From CAYZJV01 sp964478945 (GTDB taxonomy: Bacteria > Spirochaetota > Spirochaetia > Sphaerochaetales > Sphaerochaetaceae): DNA of 64,000 nucleotides. Where the stretch lies: positions 1 through 64,000 of the forward strand of contig CAYZJV010000008.1 of the NCBI GenBank assembly GCA_964478945.1, given 5' to 3'. Under the pieces are notes generated by a model. That model was not told the DNA's origin, made no database searches, and was given only the letters and a program-made list of their open reading frames with translations. How positions within the stretch are numbered: the stretch's first letter is position 1; the number at the start of each line of letters is the position of its first letter. The position numbers were made by a program, and so were the translations under genes. Of the stretch, positions 43,980 to 52,745 are shown piece after piece.

Positions 43980-44794
43980 GTTCGGGCGTGTGGCTCTACC
44001 TTATCCCCTTTGGTGTGAATCTTGCGGTGGCCATCGTAGCCTATGTGTTGCATTGGCTGACCCTTTCCGGTGCGCTTTCCGCCCTCCTTGTCGGATTTTT
44101 CGCCTTCCGCTTCACCGGTATCGGGGGTTGGTTCCTTCTTATGCTCTTCTTCATCACCGCAAATATTCTAGGAAAATTGGGCCGAGCGGTTTCCCAAGGT
44201 GATATCGAGAAGATTCAGAAAAAAGGTGGTCGTAGGGATTGGGCCCAAGTGATGGCGAATGGAGGGCTTGCGGGAGCCTCGGCTCTTTTATATGGAATTG
44301 CCGGAGGAAGACTCGCACTGGTGATGTATGGTGCTGCCATAGCAGCCAGTACCGCCGACACCTGGGCAGGAGAGGCGGGAATACTGAGCCGGAAACCACC
44401 TGTATCGATTCGAACGTTCAGGCCGGTACCGGTCGGAATGTCGGGAGGTATCAGTCCGCTGGGAACCTTCAGCAGCCTTCTCGGTTCCGTCCTCATCGCA
44501 TTGGCGTGGTACGCTACATTCGCCGATTATGGTGATGGCTCCTGGATACTCCTCGCGTCCGTTGTGGCGGTGGCGGGAATGATCGGATCCTTGACCGACA
44601 GTTATCTCGGTGCGACCCTCCAAGGACATTACTATGATCCGGAGCGGAAACAGGTGACCGAACATGAACAGAGGAATGGAAAGAAACTGGAGTTGTGCCG
44701 CGGCATCAGATGGATAGACAACGATGTGGTGAATTTCCTCAGCAATGTCATCGCGGTGTTGGTCGGCTCGGGTTTCAGCCTCATAATTCTTTAG
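43976..44794 (+). CDS. DUF92 membrane protein (VTE6/TMEM19 family)
   Basis: A 272-residue membrane protein of the DUF92 family, which includes plant VTE6, a phytyl-phosphate kinase. Characteristic stretches are LTLSGALSALLVGFFAFRFTGIGGW, RDWAQVMANGG, AASTADTWAGEAGILS, and the C-terminal CRGIRWIDNDVVNFLSN. The neighbouring VTE5-like gene overlaps its start, so the pair could carry out successive phosphorylation of a prenol to its diphosphate. That function is inferred from plant and cyanobacterial homologues. Confidence 0.82.
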   Translation: MSSGVWLYLIPFGVNLAVAIVAYVLHWLTLSGALSALLVGFFAFRFTGIGGWFLLMLFFITANILGKLGRAVSQGDIEKIQKKGGRRDWAQVMANGGLAGASALLYGIAGGRLALVMYGAAIAASTADTWAGEAGILSRKPPVSIRTFRPVPVGMSGGISPLGTFSSLLGSVLIALAWYATFADYGDGSWILLASVVAVAGMIGSLTDSYLGATLQGHYYDPERKQVTEHEQRNGKKLELCRGIRWIDNDVVNFLSNVIAVLVGSGFSLIIL

Positions 44795-44803
44795 GAGGAA
44801 TAG

Positions 44804-45937
44804 ATGAAGAAGTTTCTGTTGATCCCCGATTCGTTCAAGGGGACCATGAGTTCGACACAAATCTGTTCGATCATGGAAGAAGCGATCCACAGGTACTATC
44901 CCGAATCGACGGTGGTGTCGATACCTGTGGCCGATGGTGGAGAAGGAAGCGTGGATTCATTCCTTACCGCGATGGGCGGGGAACGTGTCGTTGTGGAAGT
45001 CACCGGGCCCTATTTTGGGAAGATGGAGGCCTTCTATGGCATTGTCGACGGCGATACCGCAGTGATCGAGATGGCCGCATGCGCCGGATTGCCTTTGGTC
45101 GGGGATGACAAGAGGACTCATCAAGCCACCACCTATGGTGTGGGGGAATTGATGCTGCATGCCGCCCGCAGGGGGTGCAAACGCATCATCGTCGGACTTG
45201 GAGGGAGTGCCACCACAGATGGTGGAACCGGAGCCGCAGCTGCATCTGGAGTCGGTTTCTACAACAGGAAGGGAGAGAAGTTTGTTCCAACCGGGGAAAC
45301 TCTCGCGGAAATAACCCGTATTGATGAATCGACGCGCGATTCTGTTTTGGATGGAATCGAAATCGTCACCATGTGTGATATCGACAATCCACTTCATGGT
45401 AAGCATGGCGCCGCCCATGTGTTCGGACCCCAGAAGGGTGCCGATGGGAAGATGGTGGAATTTCTCGATGCCCAATTGCGAGCGTTGGGAGAAACCGTGT
45501 CGCAGAGTCTTGGGAAAGAGATTGCAAACTTGCCTGGTGCCGGTGCCGCAGGAGGAATGGGGGGAGGCATGGTCGCCTTCTTCGATGCGAAACTGGAAAT
45601 GGGAATCGATGTGGTGCTCGATACCGTCCGCTTCGACGAGCTGCTCGAAGGTGCCTCCATGGTCTTCACCGGTGAGGGGAAACTCGATAGCCAGAGTCTG
45701 AGAGGCAAGGTGGTGATGGGAATTGCCCGCCGCACCAAGCGCCAGGATGTGCCTTTGGTTGCTGTGGTAGGCGATATCGGGGATCCCATCGAAGGAGCCT
45801 ATGATGGAGGCGTGTCGGCCATATTCAGCATCAACAGGGTTGCGAAGGATTTCAAGCAGGTGATGGCGAGGGCCCCTCAGGATCTGGCGCTTACGATGGA
45901 CAACCTCATGCGTTTTCTGCATCGGCTGAAGGTGTGA
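44804..45937 (+). CDS. Glycerate kinase (type I, GlxK/GarK)
   Basis: A 377-residue kinase that phosphorylates glycerate to 2-phosphoglycerate. Signature parts are the N-terminal LLIPDSFKGTMSS, IPVADGGEGSVDSFL, IVGLGGSATTDGGTGAAAA and LPGAGAAGGMGGGMVAFF. It is 9 nt downstream of the DUF92 gene with an AGGAGG site, so it may share that transcript. Its end overlaps the convergent polyferredoxin gene by 32 nt. Confidence 0.95.
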   Translation: MKKFLLIPDSFKGTMSSTQICSIMEEAIHRYYPESTVVSIPVADGGEGSVDSFLTAMGGERVVVEVTGPYFGKMEAFYGIVDGDTAVIEMAACAGLPLVGDDKRTHQATTYGVGELMLHAARRGCKRIIVGLGGSATTDGGTGAAAASGVGFYNRKGEKFVPTGETLAEITRIDESTRDSVLDGIEIVTMCDIDNPLHGKHGAAHVFGPQKGADGKMVEFLDAQLRALGETVSQSLGKEIANLPGAGAAGGMGGGMVAFFDAKLEMGIDVVLDTVRFDELLEGASMVFTGEGKLDSQSLRGKVVMGIARRTKRQDVPLVAVVGDIGDPIEGAYDGGVSAIFSINRVAKDFKQVMARAPQDLALTMDNLMRFLHRLKV

Positions 45938-46790
45938 CCTCCATTTTCTTGAAACCATGATGTATTGCGTTGTGGGGGCACGCGGCGATGCAGTCCCCGC
46001 AACGGATGCAGGATGTGCTGTTCGGTGTCTCGAACACCGGGATATCGAGCTTGCATACCTTCTGGCATACTTTGCAGGAAGTGCAGCTGTGCGCATCGAT
46101 TTCGAACCTATAGAGCGATACGGGGTTGAACAGTCCGTAGATCGCGCCGAGTGGACAGACATACCTGCAGAATGGGCGATACACGATGATCGAAGCGAGG
46201 ATGGTGATTGCGAGGATCAGGTTCTTCCAAGCGAAAAGCCAACCCGCGATACTTCTGAGTCCCGAATTCCCGGCCAGCAGGAACAGTCCGGACAGCGTTC
46301 CCGAAGGACAGACCCATGAACAGAAATATGGACTTCCCTGTCCAATGATGTCGACCAGGAAGAGTGGGAGAAGTATCACAAACACCACCAACACCAGATA
46401 ACGGATGAAGGACAGGTACTTCTCTCCCGGTAGACGCCTTTTCCTTTTCCATCCTTTCGGAAGGGGAATCTTGTGGAGAAGATCCTGAAACCAACCGAAC
46501 GGGCAGAGCCAACCACATGCGAAGCGGCCCATCGAGGCCCCGACAGCTATCAGGAAGCCTCCCACATACCATGAGAAGTAGGTCTCCCTTTGACCAATCA
46601 CCGCCTGCAACGATCCTATCGGGCAGGATCCCAGTGCCCCTGGGCATGCATAACAATTCAATCCCGGAACGCAGAGGGCCTTGGAATCCCCACGATATAT
46701 TTTTCCCTCGAGGAATCCCATCACATAGGCGTTCGAGATGATTGCCGTCACCAGCTGGATGAGGTTGCGGCGTCTGTGGTGTGCTTTCAT
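45906..46790 (-). CDS. Membrane polyferredoxin (NapH/YccM-like 4Fe-4S protein)
   Basis: A 294-residue inner-membrane electron-transfer protein with several transmembrane helices and two cysteine groups: membrane-proximal CxxxCP pairs (CGWLCPFGWFQ, CRYVCPLG) and a C-terminal 2[4Fe-4S] ferredoxin domain (CTSCKVCQKVCKLD and CIRCGDCIAACPHNAI). Such proteins pass electrons across or along the membrane. It is the last of a three-gene set with TlpA and a CxxC micro-protein, probably feeding reductant to the periplasmic thioredoxin. The ATG at 46790 is chosen; a GTG one codon upstream is possible. Confidence 0.85.
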   Translation of the reverse strand: MKAHHRRRNLIQLVTAIISNAYVMGFLEGKIYRGDSKALCVPGLNCYACPGALGSCPIGSLQAVIGQRETYFSWYVGGFLIAVGASMGRFACGWLCPFGWFQDLLHKIPLPKGWKRKRRLPGEKYLSFIRYLVLVVFVILLPLFLVDIIGQGSPYFCSWVCPSGTLSGLFLLAGNSGLRSIAGWLFAWKNLILAITILASIIVYRPFCRYVCPLGAIYGLFNPVSLYRFEIDAHSCTSCKVCQKVCKLDIPVFETPNSTSCIRCGDCIAACPHNAIHHGFKKMEVTPSADAENA

Positions 46791-46794
46791 CACT

Positions 46795-46959
46795 CTAGCC
46801 AAGACCGATACACTCCAAACAGATCACGGTGGCTTTCTTGAGCACGACGAGCGCTTCTCCATTGGACACGCCTATTCCCAAGGTCACCAGTCCCACCACC
46901 AAAAGGATGATGGAGATCAGTCGAGATCTGCCAATGTCGATTCCATTATGCCTCTCCAT
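46795..46959 (-). CDS. CD1871A-like CxxC micro-protein
   Basis: A 54-residue protein. After MERHNGIDIGRSR comes a single transmembrane helix (LISIILLVVGLVTLGIGV) and a short soluble tail GEALVVLKKATVICLECIGLG. That tail matches the CD1871A family of clostridial CxxC micro-proteins, found with TlpA and polyferredoxin genes. The start overlaps the end of tlpA by 43 nt in another frame, a GAGGGA site precedes it, and its stop lies 4 nt before the polyferredoxin start. The CxxC pair is the likely redox relay. Confidence 0.75.
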   Translation of the reverse strand: MERHNGIDIGRSRLISIILLVVGLVTLGIGVSNGEALVVLKKATVICLECIGLG

Positions 46960-47459
46960 GTCTTCGTATCCCTCGCTCCATAATATGTTTCTCCCACGAT
47001 GTTGCCCTTGTTGTCAACGAAAAAGGTTTCAGGGACCACCTGGACATCCTTCAAACGGAGGTTGTAGAGATCTTCGGAGGGAAGAAGATGGGTATAATCG
47101 GCACCGGTTTCCTGAATGATGTATTTTGCGGTACCGATGCTTTTCGCGAAAGCTTCTTCGTTGGAGAAGTTCACATCGGAAACGATTCCGATGATGTTCA
47201 CACCTTTTGGTGCAAACTCCTTCTGCAATTGGGCCAGTGCCGGCATTTCCTCCAAGCATGGGCTGCAATAGGTGGCCCATACGTTGATCATGGTGAGTTC
47301 GTAGGGAGCGAATATCTGTTGTGTCGTCTCCTGGCCCTCAAGGTCGAGAGTCCAGAATTCATGTAGACCTTGTTCTTCCGTTCCAGCTGCGGTTGCGAAT
47401 CCGATCGTTATGATCATGGTGATGACGATTGTCAAGGCCAGTCGGGCAAATGTGCGCAT
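46917..47459 (-). CDS. TlpA-like extracytoplasmic thioredoxin
   Basis: A 180-residue thiol-disulfide protein. Residues 1-25 form a signal peptide/anchor (RTFARLALTIVITMIITIGFATAAG). The thioredoxin fold carries the active site NVWATYCSPCLEEMP (CSPC) and the cis-proline segment VQVVPETFFVD. The start is set at the ATG at 47459 in front of the signal peptide. The 40-codon longer frame is not credible. It heads the trio with the micro-protein and the polyferredoxin, a plausible system for reducing exported disulfides or sulfoxides. Confidence 0.88.
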   Translation of the reverse strand: MRTFARLALTIVITMIITIGFATAAGTEEQGLHEFWTLDLEGQETTQQIFAPYELTMINVWATYCSPCLEEMPALAQLQKEFAPKGVNIIGIVSDVNFSNEEAFAKSIGTAKYIIQETGADYTHLLPSEDLYNLRLKDVQVVPETFFVDNKGNIVGETYYGARDTKTWRGIMESTLADLD

Positions 47460-47472
47460 GATGTACCTCGCT

Positions 47473-47486
47473 ACTAATATATTAGT
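47473..47486. promoter_or_regulatory. Palindrome upstream of tlpA
   Basis: ACTAATATATTAGT is a perfect 14-bp palindrome 14 nt before the tlpA start codon, a plausible repressor site. The cognate protein is unknown. Confidence 0.4.
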
Positions 47487-47529
47487 GGAACAATACCAAG
47501 AGAGGCTGATAGAGGCAAGTACGTTGTGC

Positions 47530-48447
47530 TCACGTGGTTGCGATTGAAATGGACACAGGGGGTCTACGTTCACTGACATAGAGTCCTAAGAGGATCAAAA
47601 GACATCCTGAAAGTGCCATCGAGGTAACCGGTTCTCCCAATACGAGCGCGGCGGTGAACAGTGAGATCAGTGGGGTGAGATAGATGTAGGCACTGGTTCG
47701 GAACACACCGAGCACCGCCACCGCATGGTTCCAACTGACGAAACAGGTCGCACTTGCTCCCAAGCCGAGAAATAGGAGAAGAAGTGTGTGTGTCGGGGTG
47801 AAATCTTCCGGGGAGATGGAGAAGTCGCCAAAGAATGTGGCTGGAAGCATGAACAATACACCATAGAAGAATATTCTCTTGGTATAGCTCGCCACCTTGT
47901 AGGTGTGGGTATCGATTTTCTTCAGTATGATTGAATAGATGGCCCATCCGAGTGTGGAGGCCAGTGCGAGCAGGTCCCCTCGGAGCGAAAGGTGTATGTC
48001 TATGGTTCCGTTGAGCATGACCAATGCGGCCCCAATCGATGAGATGGCGAATCCCAACAACAAACTGGGGCGCACCTTCTCCTCTTTCAGGAAAAAGGGG
48101 GCCAGCAGTGCGGTGGTGAGGGGAGCGATGGAAACGAGGATTCCCACATTCGAGGCATAGGTGAAGGTGAGTGCGTAGTTCTCCAAAAGATAATACATCA
48201 CGACACCGGTGAGTCCCGCACCGGCAAACAGCAACTCTTGCTTCAGTTGGAATGGGATCGCAGGTTTCCTTCCATGTCGTATCCTGTCGAGGAACCAAAG
48301 GCCAAGGTAGCCCATGGCAAATCGTATCACCAGAATCTCCAGTGGGGAAAAGGAGGAAAGCAAGATCTTGGTGGCGATAAAGGTGGTCCCCCACACCAGG
48401 ATGGTGAAGAGGGCCGCGGCATGTGCCAAGGCTCTGTCGTTGTGCAT
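47530..48447 (-). CDS. EamA/DMT family transporter
   Basis: A 305-residue inner-membrane protein with ten expected helices in two EamA repeats. The first repeat begins LFTILVWGTTFIATKILL and contains FAMGYLGLWFLD; the second begins LLALASTLGWAIYSIILKK. EamA transporters export amino acids or metabolites. The substrate is not predictable here. Convincing long frames on the other two minus phases are shadows of this gene. Confidence 0.88.
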   Translation of the reverse strand: MHNDRALAHAAALFTILVWGTTFIATKILLSSFSPLEILVIRFAMGYLGLWFLDRIRHGRKPAIPFQLKQELLFAGAGLTGVVMYYLLENYALTFTYASNVGILVSIAPLTTALLAPFFLKEEKVRPSLLLGFAISSIGAALVMLNGTIDIHLSLRGDLLALASTLGWAIYSIILKKIDTHTYKVASYTKRIFFYGVLFMLPATFFGDFSISPEDFTPTHTLLLLFLGLGASATCFVSWNHAVAVLGVFRTSAYIYLTPLISLFTAALVLGEPVTSMALSGCLLILLGLYVSERRPPVSISIATT

Positions 48448-48527
48448 GTCGGGACTTTGCCATGGAAGCGGAAAAATGTACAGATGTGGTGAATCGAAGG
48501 TTCGATGGAAATTTTTTCAAATTGTTG

Positions 48528-48610
48528 TTGCTGTTCACGATTTTTATTTGTATGTTACATATCGGTGGCGGGACCGTTTGGTCCCAAGCCATCCATGCCT
48601 GGTCGCAGGC
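48528..48610 (+). promoter_or_regulatory. groEL promoter and structured 5' leader
   Basis: TTGCTG, 17-bp spacer and TATGTT (48528-48556) precede a leader of about 90 nt. It contains a GGGACC/GGTCCC stem (48570-48585) and a GCCT/AGGC stem (48597-48610). The CIRCE operator sequence (TTAGCACTC and its inverse) was not seen. Confidence 0.45.
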
Positions 48611-48653
48611 TGATGATGAAAAAGTTATTACACATACAAGTGAGGGGTACACT

Positions 48654-50300
48654 ATGGCAAAACAACTTCAGTTCAATGAAGAAGCCCGAAGGGCGTTGGT
48701 GGTTGGCGTTGAGAAGCTCTCGAGAGCTGTGAAGGTCACACTCGGTCCCAAGGGTCGCAATGTCCTGATCGACAAGAAGTTCGGCGCACCGACTGTCACC
48801 AAGGATGGTGTTTCGGTTGCTCGCGAGATCGAGTTGGAGGATCCGTTCGAGAACATGGGAGCGCAGTTGCTCAAGGAAGTCGCCACCAAGACCAACGATG
48901 TGGCCGGTGATGGAACCACCACTGCTACGGTTCTCGCCTACTCCATCACGAAGGAAGGGATGAAGAGTGTTGCCGCTGGAGTCAATCCTATGGGCATCAG
49001 AAGGGGAGTCGACAAAGCTGTCGAAGATACGATCAAGGAATTGAAGCGCCAGGCGCGTATCATCAAGGACAAGGAAGAGCTTGCCCAGGTTGCATGCATT
49101 AGCGCGAACAACGATAGGGAAATCGGAGACGAGATCGCCAACGCAATGGAGAAGGTTGGTAAAGATGGTGTCATTACCGTAGAGGAGTCCAAGACCATCG
49201 AAACCACCACCGATTTTGTCGAAGGTATGCAGTTCGATCGCGGATATCTTTCTCCCTATTTCGCCACCAACCGGGATACCATGGTTTCTATTCTTGAGGA
49301 TCCCTACATCCTTATTTACGATAAGAAGATTTCCAATATGAAGGATCTTCTTCCCGTACTGGAGAAGGTTGCCCAGGCAGGTAAGCCGATTCTCATCATT
49401 GCCGAAGATGTCGATGGCGAGGCGTTGGCCACACTTATTGTGAACACCATCCGTGGAACCCTCAACGCCGTTGCGGTGAAGGCTCCTGGATTCGGCGATC
49501 GCCGCAAGGCCATGCTTGAGGATATCGCGATCCTCACCGGTGGACAGGTCATCTCCGAGGAGATCGGTCTCAAGCTGGAGAACACCGACCTTTCCCAGCT
49601 CGGTAGGGCGAAAACCGTGAAGGTGGAGAAGGACAACACCACCATCATCAATGGTGCCGGCAAACAATCCGATATCAAGGACAGGATCAGTCAGATCAAG
49701 GTACAGATCCAGGATACTTCCAGCGATTACGATCGTGAAAAGTTGCAGGAGCGTTTGGCCAAGCTCGCCGGTGGTGTCGCTGTGATCAATGTGGGTGCAG
49801 CTACCGAAGTTGAACTCAAGGAAAAGAAGCATCGTGTCGAAGACGCACTTTCCGCCACGAGAGCTGCAATTGAAGAAGGCGTTATCGCTGGTGGCGGTGT
49901 GGCACTTATCCAGGCTGCCAAGACTCTCGAAGCCAAGAATCTTAACGGGTTTACCGAGGAAGAGGTGATCGGTTACAAAATCGTCCGCCGTGCACTTGAG
50001 GAACCTATCCGACAGATTGCCGAGAATGCAGGTCTTGATGGTTCGATCATTGCCGAGAAGGCCAAGCATGAGAAGCCGGAAAATGGCTTCGATGCCGCCA
50101 AGATGGAATGGGTGAACATGTTCGAGGCAGGGATTACCGATCCCGCGAAGGTGACGAGAAGTGCTTTGCAGAACGCAGCATCGATCGCAGCCCTCATCCT
50201 TACCACAGAGTGTTCGATCACAGACCTTCCCGCCGACGAGCCCGCGGCTCCCGCAGGTGGTGGAATGGGTGGCATGGGCGGTATGGGCGGCATGATGTAA
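48654..50300 (+). CDS. groEL: Chaperonin GroEL (60 kDa)
   Basis: A 548-residue chaperonin forming the double-ring folding chamber. It starts AKQLQFNEEARRAL, has the ATP-binding VAGDGTTTATVLAYSI and the equatorial GVDKAVEDTIKELK segments, apical-domain substrate residues in KISNMKDLLPVLEK, and the classical disordered tail of GGM repeats. The frame extends 77 codons upstream through the promoter; the ATG at 48654 with GAGG is the true start. groES is not next to it. Confidence 0.98.
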   Translation: MAKQLQFNEEARRALVVGVEKLSRAVKVTLGPKGRNVLIDKKFGAPTVTKDGVSVAREIELEDPFENMGAQLLKEVATKTNDVAGDGTTTATVLAYSITKEGMKSVAAGVNPMGIRRGVDKAVEDTIKELKRQARIIKDKEELAQVACISANNDREIGDEIANAMEKVGKDGVITVEESKTIETTTDFVEGMQFDRGYLSPYFATNRDTMVSILEDPYILIYDKKISNMKDLLPVLEKVAQAGKPILIIAEDVDGEALATLIVNTIRGTLNAVAVKAPGFGDRRKAMLEDIAILTGGQVISEEIGLKLENTDLSQLGRAKTVKVEKDNTTIINGAGKQSDIKDRISQIKVQIQDTSSDYDREKLQERLAKLAGGVAVINVGAATEVELKEKKHRVEDALSATRAAIEEGVIAGGGVALIQAAKTLEAKNLNGFTEEEVIGYKIVRRALEEPIRQIAENAGLDGSIIAEKAKHEKPENGFDAAKMEWVNMFEAGITDPAKVTRSALQNAASIAALILTTECSITDLPADEPAAPAGGGMGGMGGMGGMM

Positions 50301-50326
50301 GCCCTTTGTATACAAACAGTACAGTC

Positions 50327-50366
50327 AAGGTGGATTCCGGGACTTCCTTGGGGTCCACCTTTTTTC
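50327..50366 (+). terminator. Terminator after groEL
   Basis: AAGGTGGA and TCCACCTT form an 8-bp stem followed by TTTTTT-like sequence, 27 nt past the stop codon. Confidence 0.8.
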
Positions 50367-50418
50367 GTTCAACGCCAAATCGCTATTTCCCATCGGTTTT
50401 TACAGATAATTGGTAAAC

Positions 50419-50448
50419 TTGACTACCTTTGGGGTAACATGGTACGTT
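50419..50448 (+). promoter_or_regulatory. Promoter of yajC-secD-secF
   Basis: TTGACT, an 18-bp spacer and TACGTT lie 46 nt upstream of the yajC start codon, between the groEL terminator and a GAGG ribosome site. Confidence 0.5.
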
Positions 50449-50493
50449 AAGCGGTACGAAAAATTCAGAAACCTAGAGTGAGGTTATATTAGT

Positions 50494-50991
50494 ATGAATG
50501 CATTGCTGACAACCTTGGGTGCCCAAGGTACTGCAACCACCTCGGCAAGTTCAACCGGATCCATGACCACCACGTTCATCACGTTTGGTTTGATCATCCT
50601 GATCTTCTATTTCCTGATCATCAGACCGCAGAAGAAACGTGACAAGGAGACCAAGAACATGCTCGCCTCGATGAAGAAGGGTGACAAGGTCGTCTCCATC
50701 GGAGGTATTCGTGGAACTGTCGTGATCGTCAAGGAGACAACCGTGGTTGTCAAGGTCGACGACAACACCAGGATAGAGTTCTCCAAGAACGCCATTGCGC
50801 AGATTTTGGATAGGAAGGCTGAGAACGCAACTGCGAAAGCTGAGAAATCGGCGAAGGCTGAGGCGAAGAAAGAGACTGTCGAAGCTCCTGCCAAAAAGAA
50901 GAAGGCTTCTTCGACCAAGGCCGAACCCGTTGAGGATGCTGTGGTGGTGGAAGAGACTCCTGCGGAATCAGAAACGAAAGAGACCAAATAA
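50494..50991 (+). CDS. yajC: Preprotein translocase subunit YajC
   Basis: A 165-residue single-pass membrane protein of the Sec holotranslocon. One transmembrane helix (TFITFGLIILIFYFLIIRPQKK) is followed by the YajC core (KKGDKVVSIGGIRGTVVIVKETTVVVKVDDNTRIEFSKNAI). It is longer than the usual ~110 residues because of a highly charged Ala/Lys/Glu tail after about residue 108. It heads the yajC-secD-secF operon. Confidence 0.95.
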   Translation: MNALLTTLGAQGTATTSASSTGSMTTTFITFGLIILIFYFLIIRPQKKRDKETKNMLASMKKGDKVVSIGGIRGTVVIVKETTVVVKVDDNTRIEFSKNAIAQILDRKAENATAKAEKSAKAEAKKETVEAPAKKKKASSTKAEPVEDAVVVEETPAESETKETK

Positions 50992-51018
50992 CGACATCGA
51001 TATCATACGGAGAGCATC

Positions 51019-52743
51019 ATGAAAAAACGAGGGCGATTGTTCATCGTTCTTCTGGTGGCTGTGGTATGTGGAATTTTCCTCTATCCCACGGTCAAATGGT
51101 ACGGATTCGTACCTCAGGAGACAAAGGATCTTGCGACTGGCTCGATGGTCCAGATTCGGGAGTATGCGCAGGGAAGGGCGACCAGGGACTTGAGGGGACT
51201 CAAGGAGCTCATCGCATCCGATCCTACCGCGAAATTGCCCGATGGATATGGATTCCTTTTGCCGGTGGTTAAAGAGAATTACAAGTCAATGAAGCGGGAT
51301 ACTCCGCGGGATTGGACCATTGAAGCGGTATTCAGAGGGTTTGCGAGCGAGCAGGGCTTGTTCGATGCCTTGGAGAACCACTACAGGTCGGAATTGGTCG
51401 ATATTAAGACATTGAGTGGAAACGTGTTGCAGCTTGGTCTCGATTTGCGTGGCGGTATGAGTATTTTGCTTGAAGCCGATACCGAGGCCTACGAGGCAAA
51501 GAATGGAACACGACTCTCCGGTGCTGACGTCACCGCGTTGTTGAATGAGGATATAGCGATTCTGAATGAGCGTATCGACCAATTCGGTGTCACCGAACCC
51601 GATATCCGCATCCAGGGTTCCGATCAGATCCTTATTGAGATTCCGGGTGCCGCCGATCCGGAAAGGGTGAATTCCTTCCTACGCGGCAAGGGTTCCCTTA
51701 CCTTCCAGATTGTCGATCAGGAACTCACCGATCAGTTGAACACCTATTATTCGGAAAATCCCGGTGAGGTCTATACCGATGCCGGTCAGATCAAGCAACC
51801 CGAGTTCCTTTCCGCTGGCAAGATTGCAACCGCTTACTATGTGAATGATGAATACGGTTTGGACGAACTCTCGAGCTATGTGGTGCTCAATGAAGAGATC
51901 GGACTCGATGGTATCCATATTGCCAATGCCGTGGTGGGGACAAACCCCATTACCGGTCAACCGACGGTGAATTTCGAACTGGATTCGACCGGTGGTGAGC
52001 TTTTCTACAAGTTGACCTCGACCAATACCGGCGAGTTGATGGCCGTTGTGCAGGACGGAAAGGTGAAGGCGATGGCAACCATCACCGAGCCTATCCGCAA
52101 TAGTGTGCAGATCACTGGTTTCGGTGTGGAAGAGGCGCAAGATCTCTCCATCGTATTGAAGACCGCCGCCTTGCCGATCGAATTGATCGTCGTGAGTCAA
52201 CAGGGAGTCGGTGCTTCACTCGGTGAGGATACCGTGCAATCGGGATTGGTAGCGATTTTGATCGGTTTGGCCCTTGTCTTCATCTTCATGGTAGTAATCT
52301 ACAAAGGGAGTGGCTTGTTCGCCGATATCGCGTTGTTGTTCAATCTGGTGATACTGCTCGCAGTGTTGTCGGCTTTCAATCTTACTTTGACACTCACCAG
52401 TATCGCAGGTCTGGTGTTGACCGTCGGTATGGCGGTTGATGCAAATGTCATCATCCTCGAACGAATCAAGGAGGAGTTGGCTTATGGAAAAGGTGCCGAA
52501 GCTTCGGTGAAGGCAGGTTTTGCGAAAGCATTCTGGACCATCATGGATGCGAACGTCACCACCATTATCGCGGCATTGGTGCTCTCCCAACTCGGATCGG
52601 GTTCGGTCAAGGGTTTTGCGAATACTCTTGCGGTAGGTATTGTGAGTTCGATGTTCAATGCGCTGTTTGTGGTGAAGTTGATGTACGACGCATCCCTCTC
52701 CGGTAAGCATCCTCGGCTGAGCATTGGCTGGAGGAGGAAGTAA
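51019..52743 (+). CDS. secD: Protein translocase subunit SecD
   Basis: A 574-residue component of the proton-driven SecDF motor that pulls preproteins across the membrane. It has an N-terminal anchor, the LQLGLDLRGGMSILLEAD strand region, the periplasmic P1 head (EDIAILNERIDQFGVTEPDIRIQG) and the six-helix RND domain with GLVLTVGMAVDANVIILERIKEEL. The gene is 2 nt from secF. Confidence 0.97.
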   Translation: MKKRGRLFIVLLVAVVCGIFLYPTVKWYGFVPQETKDLATGSMVQIREYAQGRATRDLRGLKELIASDPTAKLPDGYGFLLPVVKENYKSMKRDTPRDWTIEAVFRGFASEQGLFDALENHYRSELVDIKTLSGNVLQLGLDLRGGMSILLEADTEAYEAKNGTRLSGADVTALLNEDIAILNERIDQFGVTEPDIRIQGSDQILIEIPGAADPERVNSFLRGKGSLTFQIVDQELTDQLNTYYSENPGEVYTDAGQIKQPEFLSAGKIATAYYVNDEYGLDELSSYVVLNEEIGLDGIHIANAVVGTNPITGQPTVNFELDSTGGELFYKLTSTNTGELMAVVQDGKVKAMATITEPIRNSVQITGFGVEEAQDLSIVLKTAALPIELIVVSQQGVGASLGEDTVQSGLVAILIGLALVFIFMVVIYKGSGLFADIALLFNLVILLAVLSAFNLTLTLTSIAGLVLTVGMAVDANVIILERIKEELAYGKGAEASVKAGFAKAFWTIMDANVTTIIAALVLSQLGSGSVKGFANTLAVGIVSSMFNALFVVKLMYDASLSGKHPRLSIGWRRK

Positions 52744-52745
52744 TT

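Noticed and set aside
44957..46162. A 401-codon minus-strand frame opposite glycerate kinase
   Set aside because: Glycerate kinase motifs are intact on the plus strand and this frame has none.
47570..48652. A 360-codon minus-strand frame overlapping the EamA transporter
   Set aside because: The EamA frame has clear transporter repeats; this one is rich in His, Arg and Cys with no membrane segments.
48555..50315. A 586-codon minus-strand frame opposite groEL
   Set aside because: It is antisense to groEL and a known kind of spurious frame caused by the codon bias of highly expressed genes.
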